This document shows positions 1-14,400 of a DNA stretch of 64,000 nucleotides, in pieces; positions within the stretch are counted from its first letter, which is position 1, and each line of letters starts with the position of its first letter. The stretch is from Atopsyche davidsoni (taxonomy: Eukaryota > Arthropoda > Insecta > Trichoptera > Hydrobiosidae), in NCBI GenBank assembly GCA_022113835.1, contig JAILWY010000009.1:6424001-6488000 (forward strand), read 5' to 3'. The position numbers and the translations under genes are program-made. Under the pieces are notes generated by a model that was not told where the DNA came from, did no database searches, and saw only the letters and a list, made by a program, of their open reading frames with translations.

Positions 1-3000
1 TTTTTTAGAGATGTCATTTTCGTAGCAAATTGATTAAAAAATATATATTTTATGATTAAAGCATGTCTATAAAAAGTCCACATTAATAAATTATATATAT
101 CTGTGTACTTTATATATCATTTGAATTCATTCAATGTTTTTTTTTATAGTATCAAAGATTTATGAACATTTTTAAACTAATGGTATGTAGCAGTTTTAGG
201 CGTTACAACGGCCAAAATTAACAATACCAGTCGATTGTTAAAAATGCAAATTCATTCTCAAAAAGTCAACGTCGCAGCTGCCAACCATGTGGCCCCCGGA
301 CGAGATTGCGCGTGCAGCGTTTCGTACCACGGTTTCGAGACGCGCGGCCGGGGAGTACTCCAGTCTAGTCCGGGGAAGTTCACTCAACCAATGAACTTGC
401 AATAAATAATCATGAATGGTGAATCGATCATCTTGACAGTGCACGGAGCGCTTAGCTAATATTATTTCATACTGGATTACATCATTACTTTAAATTGCAC
501 CGACGGCCTGAGAGAGGCTTTACGAGAGCACCGACGATGGTCAGCGCAATAACGCTCATATCTTTTCAATTGTTTTCGTATTTTGCCAAGGAAGGTAGTG
601 GCGACTTATTGAAACTCGATTGTATGTTAATTTGAACAATAGTTAACGCATGTACTATACTAGAGTAAGATTTTCCACCTAATCTAAATCGATGTTTAAA
701 GATGATGGACTGTTCTTAGATGATCACTAAAAAAAGAAATCAGTTAATTTTACTTTACTAGGTATAAAACGCATTATTTCGCATGTGACTTCGGGTATTT
801 TGCTGGGAGTAGGGTTCGGCTAGGTCCCTCGGCTCCAGGCTAGGCGAGTGCCCTGCTCCACAGGCAGGTCGGCGGCTCGGCTGACCTCTCAGCCTTCAGC
901 GCTCGAGGCATCCTGAGAACTTACGTGCTGAGCACATCTCAGCTCTCGGGCGGGACGTACAAGCGTATTACATCACCGACAGCCCTAGATTATGCGAGCC
1001 AGACTCCGACGAACAGAACAAGAATTTGAGGTTACAAAACTAGGCACTTTCGTACGCGAGTGCAGTTACTAACGATCCAAGTGACGTTAAAAGCTTACGG
1101 CATCTTTAAAACCAAAGCTACGAAAAAAGCTTTTTGTTAATACACCAATACTGAAATATAATATTTACACAAGTAACAACATGCTTAATTTAATTTATAA
1201 ATATTTTTTATTGCGGTTGAAATTTTAATAGAATGTAATTAAAATTATCTCATGACTTTCCATTATTTATAAATATCACCTTTTTTCCGTATATTATTAA
1301 ATAAAAGAGCAAACATAAATTATGACTAGTATTGTACAGGTTTACAAGTTTTTTAAATATTTTTTTTTAACATCATAAATCAAAAGTAAACTATGAAGAT
1401 AATTGAATCCATTTAATATTTGTAGAGTAGCTGAAAGAGATATACAACGCAGGTTATGAGGAGACCAATGCCATTGATAAAAAAAAAACTTATAAAGTAT
1501 ATTCTTTAGTGAAATATGAAACGATTTAGGAGACGATGAACGATGAAAAATGTGCACGAGCTTTCTTGATCGATATTAACATTTTCTGTCAAATTTTCTG
1601 CTGTTCATTTCGAGAAACAAGTTACTTATTTACAATTCTTTTTAAATTTACCTCGAATGTGTATATGTAATTGTTCAGTTTATGCTTATTCTTTAAAGAT
1701 GATGACAATAAAAACAATAACGGCTAATTGATTTAAAAGTTAAGTATAGAGATTTTTTTGCTTGACCCAAAATATACAAATAAAGTGATGGATAGAAAAC
1801 GTTAGTTTTGGTGTAAGCTTGGCTAGATTAATTAAACAAACAATTGGAGATGATATTTTCGATTTTTTAAAACATAAGCAATCGCATTGATTTTTTTGTT
1901 TCTAACCCCGCTCATGAACGTAAATAAAAGGGCCAAACTAACGACTTTAAAAAGAATGCCACATTAAAAAAAAAATTAAAGCATGAGCATATAGTTTTAT
2001 TTTTTTTTTAAATAAAATAAGATTTGATACCAAATAAATAGCAAGCAAATAAACTGTAGTGTAACATACAGGCAGTTCACGATGAAACAGTAAAACGCCA
2101 GATGTGCTATCGAACAGTAAACGCTCGATTTTGATGACAGATCGTCATTCAGATGCTCCGACATAAGGTATTAATTCAAGGCAACGGAGTATTTTTTCAA
2201 ACATCTTGTGCATATAATAAATAAAAATAAGTAACAGTATTCGTTGGTCGCGGAATTGCGACCGCAGCGGTCAAGGCCGGAGTCGGCGGAGACTTCTTAC
2301 TCAGCAGCCGAGGGGCGCGCATGTCGCCCATTAAACGTGCTAAATGTCTTAGTGGACCGTTAGCAAACCTGATTTGTTGAGCCAGTTTTTATTGCACATG
2401 TTCAATATATCATCCGTGCTCCTGCCGGTCGAATTGGCACAGGATTTGAGCCTAGAAGGTCATGTTCGATTCCACGTGGGTCAAATATTACACACCGCAG
2501 AGACAGTGAAGTTAAAATGTTTGACAATCCGGGTTATCATCATTTTTTCACTCTTTTTTTTTATGAATCACATAATTTTATCGCAATCATACGCTTCATT
2601 ATAAAATAATTGACAAAAAATATATATTTGTGGAATTCACGCGTTATTTGGATGGCCGATGAATCTACAAAATAATACCTGGGTTACTGATACCATATTT
2701 GTAAATTAATTGATGGATCACCATTCCAGCGTTTAAGTACAACCCTCCAAAGTTTTTTGTACAAATCTCAATGCCATACATTTTTAGCATATATTATGTT
2801 AAGGTAATTGTAAATGAAACTTGAAAACGTGTTGAAGGTATATTTATATATTACAGGTTAAGTGCAATGTGTCGACTGAATACACAACCTCATTAGAAGC
2901 ACAGGTACACACCGCTCTATCCAATCATAAAATATAACATAATGTATGTTAGTTATATTTTATGAGACGTATGTATGCTAACGGTTATTTGATCTGTCCA

Positions 3001-6000
3001 TACTTTATAAAATAAATTTTACATATCTAAAAAAAAAAAAAAGTAACTGCAGCTTGCACTCAAATCGCCATAGCAAGAATTCATCGACACTGACAAAACA
3101 ATGTGTTGACTAAAAGAATAATTCCCAAGGTAAGCACTTCTGATGCAGCCGGGTGGGCCTTTACGAGAGCCCCGGCGGAGGAGGGTCAGAGGGACCGCGG
3201 GTGAAGAGCTCGCCTGCCAGTCCTCCCGAGAGGAGAGGGACCTGTCTGACGTGAGGCATGCAATGCTGGGATGAAAGCTGCATGCTGTTAGAAAAGCGGC
3301 TTGCCAAATATGCGGATGTTTAGAAAGAAATGAGATGCTCTTGAGAGGCTTGAATTAAATCTGTCATTTTAATTAAATGTTATAAAAATTAATAGCAACA
3401 AGAATGCAGGAATCAATACTTAACCTCAATCTAGAGTAAAAGTATTTTTAAGTTAATAGTGAAGTTTTCAGCAAAGAGATTTTTTTCCCCATTAAATTAG
3501 TACTTTCGTGTAATACGATGGCAAAAGCACACGGTTTCAATTTTAGGAATAGGATCCCCGATTGACGGCGGCTTATTTGACTTTATTGTTGGAATTTTGT
3601 TTGTCAATTGGTAATACACACGAGAACTGAGAAAGTATAGTAGTAAATTACATTTCAGCGATAGTTCGGAAAAAACTTCGGTGAAACTCATGAAATATTT
3701 ATGGAAACACAAAATAAAATAAAATACATTAAATTATTCAATTCAATCATTCAAGCAATTCAATAATTAAAAATAGCAAATTTTTAATAAATATCCATTT
3801 ACTTTAAAAATAACAAACGAATTCTGCAAAATATAATGAAGTTTTATGGAACAGGGAGCTTGTGGGAAAAAAATTAATGAGCTTAACGAATTAATTATAT
3901 TTCAATTACAATGAAATTAGCAATAAAAGCCTTCAAGAGCTTTAATGATGACTGTACAACGATCAAGGCAAGAAGAATAATAAATCTACAAGAGTAAAAT
4001 GTAAATTTATTTCACAAAAATAAAAATAATTAAGATTTGCATTGTCTTAATATTTTAATTCCAATTCAAATAAAACGATAAAAGAAAAATTACCGGATGA
4101 GTCACAATGATATTATTATTCAAAGAGACATGCAATAAAATATTAGTATATTAATAGGTTTATAAATTTAAAATGGCGATTTTTTATTTCTGTGTTCACT
4201 GAACATGTAATATTGAATTACGATGTTTTTCCACAACTATCTTCTCTTTTGAAGAAAACTTTTTTTTGGAAGTTAGTCTTTTCAAAGAATACATATTGGA
4301 GATGATAATCGCTTTTACAAATTATTAACTAAATAAATCAAAATACTCAATTTCACTTCTTGGCGTTGAAACGTTTTTGATTAACAAATCGGGCACAGCC
4401 GCAAAATAAGTACCAATCTACCTTTCATTAACAGGCAAGTCAACTATTTTATTGTTAACGTTCCCCGTATGAATGGGTGAGAGGAGTCCATTATCCAGTA
4501 ATGGAAGTTTATTTGATACGATAAAGCAACTATTAATTTATTGATAAAACTTTATACAACTTCGGGTTTTATTATTATTACATTTGAAATTTACGCGATT
4601 GAAAAAAAACCGTTAGCAACTTCTTATTAAGTTGTCTTTTTTCGGAAACAAAACATGTATATTTTATGTGTATTGTTATAGTTTTCATTAAACATTTTAA
4701 AATATCAATTACCATAACGTTTGTGATAGTTCAACAGCCATATAACAAATAACTAACGTAGACAAGAAAATATTGAAAAATTAGTAAATCGATTTGTATC
4801 GAATCTGTAAAACTCAATTATACATTCATAAATAATCCAAAGAGGTAGTTGTAAATATAATATACGGTTAACCCATATTTATTTTCAAACTGTTCAGTCT
4901 AAATATTGATGTTTGGTGTATATTTTGTTAAATAGCTTTAGTATAATAATAATACGTATTATTAATTGAAATTAAATATATAATCATTGAGATGGCTGGC
5001 ACTTGCTCTCGGAATGATTTCCTCCCGCTGGCCGTGGACGCGGCGGTTCTGGCCGCGAACAATTTTTTAATTATTGCGATCCCCGCCCCCGAAGACCGAA
5101 GGGGGCATCGGGACTCTCAGACAAAAGGATAACAGAGGTTTCGCCACTAGTGTTGTGCTGGTATATGCAGATTGTAATACTATTCACACTTCTGAAAATA
5201 ATATATTTTCATTAAGATTCGATTGTCATTTTGGCATACACGAAATAAGCATAATTTATCTTGGACAATTTATTGAATATTTTGAATAAGAATAGCTAAA
5301 TATGAAGACATGTTGGTACGCGTTTTCTCAGTAAAAAAACAAATAGTACTATGAATTCAGCCGACGTATATAGGCTTGAATGTTGCTTTATTCAAAAAAC
5401 GTCTTTGAAAATTCGATCGGGGATAGTGCAAACATGGTTTTCACGCAAGTTGAAAATTGATAATATTCTAGCATAGTTACATGTGAGCGGTAGGCGAAAG
5501 GTAAAGTCATCAGACAAAGAAAAGTAGTTTAAGATCTCATAAATTTTTTCGGTATATTTTAAATCGAAACAGTCAACATTCAACAATTGCCAGGTATCAA
5601 AGAAACCGTACTCGCATTATGCATCTCATTACTTGAAGCCACAAACATGTTTTTCTTTGTTCACTTAATATTGGTTTAAAGTTATGATCTAATTATTGCG
5701 TAGTGATTTGTTACTTATAATATTAAACCATTTAAAATACAACTTTGTTTCCCCACGCATCTGAGATTGTCTTGGAGATAGTCAGGCACTAACTGCGTGT
5801 CTGTGCGAGCGTTTACACTCGCGGTAAGTGTATGCAGTTGGATTTTTTTATTGTCTTTTTAACTATTACCTAATAAAAAGAAGACACACGGAGAACTTGT
5901 TATGTGGCAGGAGGTCTTGTGAGTTCAAGAGGAAATGTGGGAAGTAATAGAGATAAAAATACAAAAACACACATTATTAAGATTATTATACAGTTAGAAA

Positions 6001-8780
6001 CAAATATGGTTGGCCAATTTAAGTTTTTCGTTGAAAGGAATTGGTATGTTTTTGTTATTTTATATATATTTTTTATTTATAAATTGACGATAATCAATAA
6101 CCATAACCGGTAAATAAATGTTTATCCGAAAATGTCTTAAGTTTTATAAAATATATGTATCATCAAACATCAGAAAACGATACGGCAAAAATAATATATT
6201 ATTGAAATTCTTTACGTCATTTTTTTTACTGTTCCTGTCGATAAATTCATACTGTTGTTTTTAGATATTGTTACTACTAGAAGACTATTTATAATTTGTG
6301 GATATAAATTACAGTAAAAGTCGTACTTTTTAAAAAGCCACCTCGTTGTCCAGTGTTTAGCATTTTTGCTCGCCGTTCCTATAGTCCCAGGGTGAAGTCT
6401 CGGTGGAGCGGTAAGTATTTTTTACAAAACAGTATCCACGTTAGAAATGTGAGGGAATACCCTTCTAGAAAAACAATTTTGTTTGGTTTTCTGTATAAAG
6501 CAAGGTATATACCGGAGACGTGACAAGCCGGAAACAGTCGCAATTACCTCTGACTGCTTTCAATTGCTTGTTTATCTGTCTCTACTAAGCGATTTCCTAA
6601 TATTACTGAGCAACGTGGTTATAAATTTTCCAGTACGGTTTACTCCGTGGAGTGAAGGTAAAAATCCCCTGGACTGACGCAGTTTTAAAAAAAGTGTAGG
6701 TTTTTAATGTGACATCGATGCATGCGGTCACAATTCCCAGTAACTACAACGCGAATGCTTTGAGTACTTCAAATCAGCAACGAACGAAAAAATAATGAAA
6801 TACATATGAAGACCAACAACAACTGCCTCGTCCTTTTTACAACATATTCTACATCTATTTTGTTCCATACAATGTAAGCAAAGGCGTATCAGGTTCTTAG
6901 TATTGTCCATTTCCATCTTGTTACAATGTTTCGTTTCCACATTCCATTTCTGTACAACCAATGACAACGCCAGCGGCCGAGAAACCCGGAGAGCTATTCA
7001 ACGCGCTTCATTCATCGCCCCTGAGCGCGGGTGTCGTGATTGATTTACCCAGAACCTCCTTAAATATCGTAAAGTTTCATCCTCGTGTGCCATTTACTGC
7101 TTCTTTGACTTGCTCACACTCCCAGGAGGGTGCTCAATCTCCTCTGTGTATTTGTATTATCAAAGTCACGAAATATCTGTTTTGTTTCTACTTCATCCGT
7201 TGTCATCCTATTGGCAACCATAACGCATAGGCTATCGTGCAACATTATTATTAAAATTACTAACTTATGTGACTCCTGTCTCACATTGGATTCATCCATG
7301 CCTTATAACAATTGTTGTCGATTTTTTAAACTTAAAATGCGTATAAAATATGTGATATTCCTCCTGATAAATATGTAGTGTTATTTTGTAAAAAATTGTG
7401 TGTTGATGCATGCAACGTAAGTACAAATCATCCTCTGCTAGACTGAGACTGGCTTAAATAGCTTGGAATTCATCTGCAAGACTCCCGGATCGAGAGTGAG
7501 CAACCTCAACCACCGAACCGACCAGCGGGCGAGTCCTTATCTGTGATGATAATAAGCCAACTCCCGAGAGTACAATGCCGCGTGGCCACATGCGTGCCGA
7601 ATGGTACTCCTGCATATAAATCAGTACAAGTGACTGTACCCAATGAATGAGTGACACGAATATGCAGCCATTGTAGTAGAAATACGCACGAGGTTTGGCT
7701 CGGGCGTATTAAATTCGCTCGTGTCGATATCGACTAGGGACGGTGAGGAATGAGCACTTCGGAGGTGCATTGTTGTCGGCTTCGCGAGTGGATGGAAGTT
7801 GCGAGGCTATATTTAGACGGATGTTGAAAAATACAACTCGTCAAATATCGCTGACGGCTGATGGACGACTGCTCGCAATGGATGCGGACGGTTTTATTAT
7901 TATTTTTATTTTCACGACGATATTGGCTGGAAAGGAAAATGTCCGCGATAATATTTTTCACGAGCACAGACGAAAACTGATGAACGATGAATTTGATATT
8001 TACAATTTTAAACGTGTATCTACAAAGTCGTCTATCCACATGGTTCGAATTTAATGTTTGATGGTAAACATAATGAATATAAAATAAATTATTGTAAATA
8101 GGATATACGATGGAAATAGATTTTTAAAGTATGTTCGCTTTTTAATAAAGATGGAAGTATTTAATTTTATGTAAAATATAAATTATCATTTTCAGTATTC
8201 AGTGTCTAGCCATATCACAAATAAATTAATTTTAGTACAATAAAAAAAGGGATATATTATATAATTTTATTTATATATATTTTATAGGGGCACTCATAAG
8301 AATTTCGGGTAAATCCTTTTGTGGATTATTAACATTTTGAAATAATTGATCTGCGTACTTATGGTCAATAACACCCATATAATATAATATATAAATATAA
8401 TAATAATAATATAATTATTTTGAAAGACCGATTGATAAATTATGCAACGGTTTGCGTGTTGTCAATCAACCAGAATGCACCGATTGAACTCCTATTTTCA
8501 AATCGAAATCTAGACAATTCGAAAAAAAAATTATACGTTACAAAATTGACGCGACAAAACAACAGTCGCAAACAATGAAATTGAAAATAAGTAAAACGAG
8601 AAATCGAGTGCGGGGCCCGCGCCTCCGGGCCGGCCGGAGACCGTAAAGATCCTAGACAGACGAGGAGGGCACGACCGGCAAAAAACGCTCCCTCGGCGCA
8701 GAGCCGCGCACAAAATGATTTATTTTTCGCGGAATGTTATTATCCCGTCTTGATTTATCTCCGCGGGCGCAGAGGTTGCA
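1..8780. other. Intergenic AT-rich region with GC-rich patches
   Basis: I find no exon here that I can support. Open frames are short, lack family motifs and are often open on both strands. Most of the stretch is AT-rich. It is broken by GC-rich patches near 250-560, 780-1,010, 2,240-2,350, 3,140-3,300, 5,000-5,110, 6,960-7,100, 7,460-7,640 and 7,740-7,960. The last four lie within 4 kb of the lectin promoter, so they could be cis-regulatory elements of that gene; this is inference from position and base composition only. Confidence 0.55.
7440..8050. promoter_or_regulatory. Candidate upstream regulatory patches of the lectin gene
   Basis: Two adjacent GC-balanced patches (about 7,460-7,640 and 7,740-7,960) stand out from very AT-rich surroundings about 1 kb upstream of the TATA box at 8,892. 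The first contains GATA-type cores (TTATCTGTGATGATAATAAG, 7,536-7,555). The second is open for about 100 codons on both strands but shows no recognisable domain, which fits constrained non-coding DNA at least as well as a gene. No experimental or comparative evidence is available here. Confidence 0.25.
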
Positions 8781-8786
8781 GCCGCC

Positions 8787-8925
8787 GGGGGCGCGGGGCG
8801 CGGGGCGGGGCGGGGGCGGGGAGGGCGGGGCGGGGCGGGGCGGGGCGGGGCGGGGCGGGGAGGGGAGGGGAGCGGGGCGGCGGGGAGCGGATATAAGAGC
8901 GGGCGGGCGCGCGCAGCGGCGTGTC
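8787..8925 (+). promoter_or_regulatory. G-rich TATA promoter of the C-type lectin gene
   Basis: About 100 bp made almost wholly of GGGGC units (8,787-8,889) are followed directly by a TATA box, TATAAGAG at 8,892-8,899. With usual spacing, transcription would start around 8,920-8,930. That leaves a 5' leader of roughly 80 nt before the ATG at 9,008. The G tracts resemble clustered GC boxes and could fold into G-quadruplexes. The assignment rests on the TATA box, the spacing and the signal-peptide exon that follows. Confidence 0.6.
8795..8880 (+). repeat. GGGGC-type simple repeat in the promoter
   Basis: This is a near-perfect run of GGGGC units with occasional GGGGA units on the plus strand. 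It lies immediately upstream of the TATA box. A related 10-bp G-rich repeat occurs 2.5 kb downstream in intron 1. Open frames of proline/alanine or glycine/arginine here are artefacts of the repeat. Confidence 0.9.
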
Positions 8926-9007
8926 CGCGAACGATCGCTGCGCGCGCGCATCCTGCCGAGAGCCCCGAGTTTTTTTGAAGTTCAAGAGTGTGCATCGATC
9001 TTACAAG

Positions 9008-9068
9008 ATGAGGGCGGCTGTACCGTGTTTGCTGCTGGCGCTCGTCGGGGCGGCTCTTCCGGCCACAG
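9008..9068 (+). CDS. C-type lectin protein, exon 1 (signal peptide)
   Basis: First coding exon of a six-exon gene. The ATG at 9,008 is in a good insect context (ACAAGATG) and about 110 bp downstream of a TATA box. It encodes MRAAVPCLLLALVGAALPAT, a textbook signal peptide: a basic residue, a Leu/Ala-rich core and small residues near the end. The exon ends in phase 1 at GTCAGT (9,069). An upstream in-frame ATG at 8,921 would bury the signal peptide and probably lies in the leader or at the start of transcription, so 9,008 is preferred. The six exons total 1,182 nt in one frame, giving 393 residues. The protein is expected to be secreted. Confidence 0.8.
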
Positions 9069-11308
9069 GTCAGTCCTCAGCACGACCGGCGCAAATCGCC
9101 GATCCTCGAAAATCTCCCGTCTCCATTATCAACGTTCCCGCTATTATCGATATCCGCCACCCCCGCGGCGGCGCAGGCTTTCGCGGCGACGCTCCCCGGA
9201 GCGGTCGTTTCCGGTAGGCTCTGCTAGAAACGAGCTTTCAGAAGCTCCACCGGCGCGAGAACCTGATTTTCTCGTTGGCCGAGCTGTCCGATAATGACAC
9301 CGATGATTGGACGATTCACGTTTTTCTCGGAGCACTCGGTGGCCGGAGTGCAAAGACTCGACTGCAATTTAGCGGAAGAATTTCTTTGACCTTTGGAAAA
9401 ATCGTGACTACTTTGCAGCCTTCGGCGGTGCTCCATTAGCGCGGACTCATTGCGCACTGGATGACCAGAGATGTTATGATACTTACATAATAACACCCGC
9501 AACTTCAGCGCGCCCCGCATACGGGGTAATCGAGTAGGATGTATTTATCAAATAATAAAATTTTCTGAGAAAAATTAACGTTGATATTTTATGCTAAATT
9601 AACCGGACGTATTTTTTAGAGAATATATTCAAATGCTCTAACACTAGATCAAATAATTATGAAAAAAAAGTATTAAGAAAATAACTTCACATTTATTTTG
9701 AAAAAAAAACGCAGTATATATTTAATTAAATTGGTTTTTATGCAAAAACTGTAGAATTACCCAGTTAAAATATAAAAAAATGTATTGTATGCCCAAAAAA
9801 AAAAAATTGAAATTCAATATCAATTTGAATGTGGATTGTCTTATTTTTGACAGTTTCAAAAAAATATAAATTATATGAAATGTAAATAGATGATTAAAAA
9901 TAATTGAATACAGTAAAAATCAAGGAAAAACGCCATACTTTGTTACAAAAATCGAGCTATTCTCGAATATACCAATATCAAAATTGGTCATTTAGAGGTT
10001 CGGCTTTATCGAGCACGCTAGCGTCCTTTCGCACCGCCGAGTCGGTGGAAGCTCGGAGCTGGCGGTGTTTAGGTGTTTAGTATTGCAGGCGCGGGCCGCG
10101 GATAAGGACTGCGCCGGACGGAAGTGCGTGCCGGCGGGCGTCCTGCATACCGATGGACGCGGTGGCTGGAGAGTGCGTCGATTAGAAAGCAGGGACTCGA
10201 GACCGCTGGCGAAACACATATTCCAATATAAAAATCACCCCTTAACTGTTTTTTATACATATTAAAACTACGCATCATTGAATTTTGTATTTTTACGCGG
10301 CGAGAGATGTATCGCTGCTAGCGATTTGAAACACTTGTTTCTTACTTCTTGAAAATACATTTATTTGGAATTATTGTCAAAAGCAGCATTATTGTTACGA
10401 TGGTAAACGTTTACCATAGTATTTGTTTCAAAATAGATATGCTTTTGTAAATTAACTGTTTAGACACTATATTATATGAAAACCTATTATAAGCGTACAA
10501 TCATCTCAACTACCGATTTTATGCGGAATTTTCTGCGTAAATTTGTTTTATAATCGCTGCCACCTTTTTTGATGTGATGAACACAAATTTACTGCCACAG
10601 AGGCATCGAAATAAACATATCAACGCACGACTAAAATAGAAATAGAGATTTTTGTACCGCATGCGACCGGAGTTATCGATGCAACGAGCATATAAAGGAT
10701 GCACCTGTCGCAATAGAGGAGAATCCCCGGACGCCGGTGGGCGGCCCGAGCGCTTACCTGCGGCGAGTCCGCGGCGCGGGACTTACACGATTTTTTTAAA
10801 ACCCATTCGTTAACACGGGCAATTTGCTCTACCCTACAGTTTACACGAGAGTATGAAACCACTCATGACTTGTAACGTCTGTGTTATATTTAACACAATA
10901 TGATGCCTGAGACTCCTCGCGGCTCCGAGGCGATTACCTGACACACAATGCACGATTTACAAAACCGTCTGCTTTAATTAATTCATATTTACATCTCGCC
11001 AAGTTCAAGAGCCTCAAAAGCTTCACAGTACATTACAGACGATGCGCTATTATCGCAGTCACGACCATATATCACAAAAAAGCTCGCACGTAATATAAAA
11101 CAGCATGTGTTGGTAACAAAAAATATTCACATATAACAATGTCAGTTAGAGCTATTATTTATTTTAATGAATAATGCCAGGATGTCTCGCGAATGAGGAG
11201 TTCACACTTTTTGTGGAGCGGCTCGATGGCCATCGGCGGCCTGCCACAAAGGTCGTGATTGTATAATTAGTGGGATCCCAGCGGTGTCCGCCGCGAGAGG
11301 AGGCTCTG

Positions 11309-11412
11309 GGTCGCCCGGGGCGGGGCGGGGCGGGGCGAGGCGGGGCGAGGCGGGGCGAGGCGGGGCGAGGCGGGGCGAGGCGGGGCGAGGCGGGGCGAGG
11401 CGGGGCGAGGCG
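11309..11412 (+). repeat. 10-bp G-rich minisatellite in intron 1
   Basis: Eight head-to-tail copies of CGGGGCGAGG (11,331-11,410) follow two to three GGGGC units. The 10-bp unit is close to one helical turn. Arg/Gly- or Pro/Ala-rich open frames in this place are products of the repeat, not genes. It resembles the G-rich promoter repeat at 8.8 kb and is likely to form G-quadruplexes. Confidence 0.92.
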
Positions 11413-14400
11413 CGGGGCGACACGCGGGGCGAGTCGCGGGGCACAATGCGGCTCGGCTCGGACTGTCGCGCCTCTCCGCTGACGGCCGCCGCTCCTCGTG
11501 ACCCGCGAGAAAAAACGCCTCCAAGACGGCGCCTGACAATCGGGCACAAGATCGATCTTAGAATAAAATATCTTTTTGATATTTTATTAACGCTAATGGT
11601 ATTGTGTACTTTTTTTGTACGTTGCGATCGGAGCGCGTTGATACGCAGCGCATGACTCGTGATTGATTCGATAATGGATATCCTCCCAAAGAAAACTTCC
11701 ATCAATAAGCCACAAACGAAGCGTCTTCCTTGAGGCTCGCCGACGCGGCTCCGTAGATTGAATTCGTAACCGAATAGACTCCGTCCGCTCGATCGGGTCT
11801 CGACGGAGCGATTTCGAGTATCAGTGTCAATTAAACCGACCGGGAGAGGCACGGCAGTGGGCGGAGGAGGTCGGCGCCGCGGCTCCCGACGTGCCCGCCT
11901 ATAATTTTATTCTAAAAATAAACATTCCCGTTTCCAACATTCTGTCGGTAATTAAAGACGAGTTAATTAGTATCATTACATTAATTATAGTACATTTAAA
12001 AAAACGGGATCACTCATGAGATTTTCGACCCGCCTGGAGATCGGAAGACGCCGTTTGGAGCTATCGACTGCCGGAATCTGACACTTTGATGATAGGTTGG
12101 CGGCTTAATGTTCTCGTTGTGAATTAATTAAGTTTAAAATAAAAGCAAAAATCCATTCTGCGAATTTCGTCTGCGCGCAATAAACAACGAAGAATCGGAC
12201 GAGGACTCCCGTGGGAAACCGAATTCATTGTTGATATTGTTTTCAGTTTTTCCGCAGCTAATTACAATCTATATTGCCTTCGGTTTGGTATTCAAAGCGG
12301 CGGAGCGAGTACTAAATCACGGCAGAGAGAGTCCTCGCGCCCAGAGAGTGAGCCGAGAGACGGGCGCCAACAATGAGCACGGGGAATGACATAAATTACC
12401 ATGGGTACTCGCACACGAAGGCAGACGGAGCTCGAGCAATAGGATTCAATGCGTTTTTGATTGCCGCGTTAACGTCTGTAAAATAAAAATACCTTATACC
12501 TATACGTACTGGCTCATTTCGTAGGATTTAACATAATATACATGATGTGAAATTCACCACGTCCAAAGCTTACGTTCATTTTTGTTGTATACTCGTCACT
12601 GACGAGCATTAAGCATGGCATATTTAATGTCCCGACACACTCGACTCTCTTGGTCCGGAAAGAGTCGTTTGAAAAAGAAAGATCTACACAAGTGAGTGAA
12701 AAATATTAGCTTTGAAAATTTACAAACTTATTTCCTACAATAAAATATCTGAGTTCAGGCGCGTACGTTGATAATATTTTAAGCTTTGTTTCTTTTTTTT
12801 TAAAGATATATAATTTCAAGAGCATTGATGTGGTGTATTCATTATTTAGAACAAAAGAATAATATGAGTGCTAAGTATTTTAATAAATATTTAAGAGTGC
12901 CCTAACAAAAAATTATTTATCTTATTAAAAAAGTTTTTGCAGAGAAAGAATGATAAAATAGTTTATGGCCCTAATTATCTTTTAAATTTTCCATTATAAT
13001 AACACTTTACTAAAATTCAAAATCAAAAATTTGATATGGAAACGATCTGATTGGATTTATACAAATTTCAATATGTTTTGCATTTTGTGTATTAGAGTGA
13101 GTATTTGAAATTTGTTTTTGAAATTTAATTTAACATTAAATGAACTTTCATAAAATTTTTCTGTGATAAACCTATGCTTAAACTTTAAAAAAATGAATAC
13201 TGTATGTTGTTAAATTTATAAATGCAAACATACCAACTACCGATGCCAGGTGATTGTTATAAAATAATTAAATATGTGTTCACATATCTAATAAGTAAAA
13301 TAAATCCAATATTAAATGCGGTAAATATGCGCCAGAAGAAATTCCCCTCAACAGACCTACGCATTCTCTCAAATGTATAATTTCAATTCAACATTTATAT
13401 GAACAATTGGAAGTATTTTATCTCGGGCGTGATTTATAAGCACAGGCACCGCGGTCGTTACAATAATAACTCCACCGGGAGCAGCAGGCGCCGGTGGACG
13501 CGGCTCAGATTATGCACACAAGAATTAATCGCCTGCGCTTTTTCTCCTCGTTGCTAATGGTGGCCCTCCCGGTGACTCGCGAGGCGCAGGACGAGGAGCC
13601 CCGAGCCCCGAGCCGGCGCGGAGTAATTGCTCCTCCGTCCCGCGCCGGCTCGCGGCACTCCGGCGGGCGTTTTCCTATCCGCTCTCGAGGACGGCTAAAT
13701 TATATCGAGATGTCCTATCTCGGAGGAGGTAATAGGCGACAGCGCAGCGGGGAGGCCGATGCCAACCTGAGCTCGCTTCATTTGCATTCTATCTAATCTC
13801 AGTTGCACTGATAATCAAGATAAACCGATTCACCGAGCGTTCATTTTTAAATCTTTTAATAAATTGACACGTTTACAAAAAAAAAATGTTTTTCTTGAAA
13901 TGTGGGAGTTTAGAAAATGTAACGACAATATTCTGCGACAGCGATGCCACTCAAAAAAACATATTTTTATTACTAAAGTCAATGCGAACAATGAAAGGAA
14001 ACATGGCGTAAATTGCACGCGAGATTGGTATATGGAAACAATCTAAGTCTAATTTGAGAAGATTTTCCACCTGGATGGGGGCAGCTCGAGTGCCTAGATT
14101 ATTCTGCACGCTCCCCGACGTGAATTGCATTCCCGGCCGCGGCGGCTCCTGCGCCGAGACAATGCAGTCGCGCCGCAGCCACCCCCGGGCCCGGCGCATT
14201 CTCGGCTATTAATAGCACAGACGGAGGTGCCCGCCGGGGAGGGCCGGGGATGCTGCGCTGCTGATGGCGCTCAGGAGCAAAATCAAACTCACTCACGACT
14301 TCGCTTCAACAAAAGGATGGCTATTTTTAGCTACGAAGAAGCAGTTCAAAGCATCAAAAGAAGTCAGAGATGAGGCAGGAGAGTTTAAATCAAAAGACCT

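Noticed and set aside
7734..8054. Overlapping 100-codon frames on both strands upstream of the lectin gene
   Set aside because: No recognisable domain, no promoter or splice logic; more likely non-coding constrained sequence.
8652..9294. Long Pro/Ala- or Gly/Arg-rich frames on both strands at the lectin promoter
   Set aside because: They are translations of the GGGGC repeat in several frames, and the real exon is the short signal-peptide exon at 9,008.
11164..11852. Frames up to 216 codons over the 10-bp minisatellite
   Set aside because: Open only because the repeat lacks stops in its frames; no domain or splice support.
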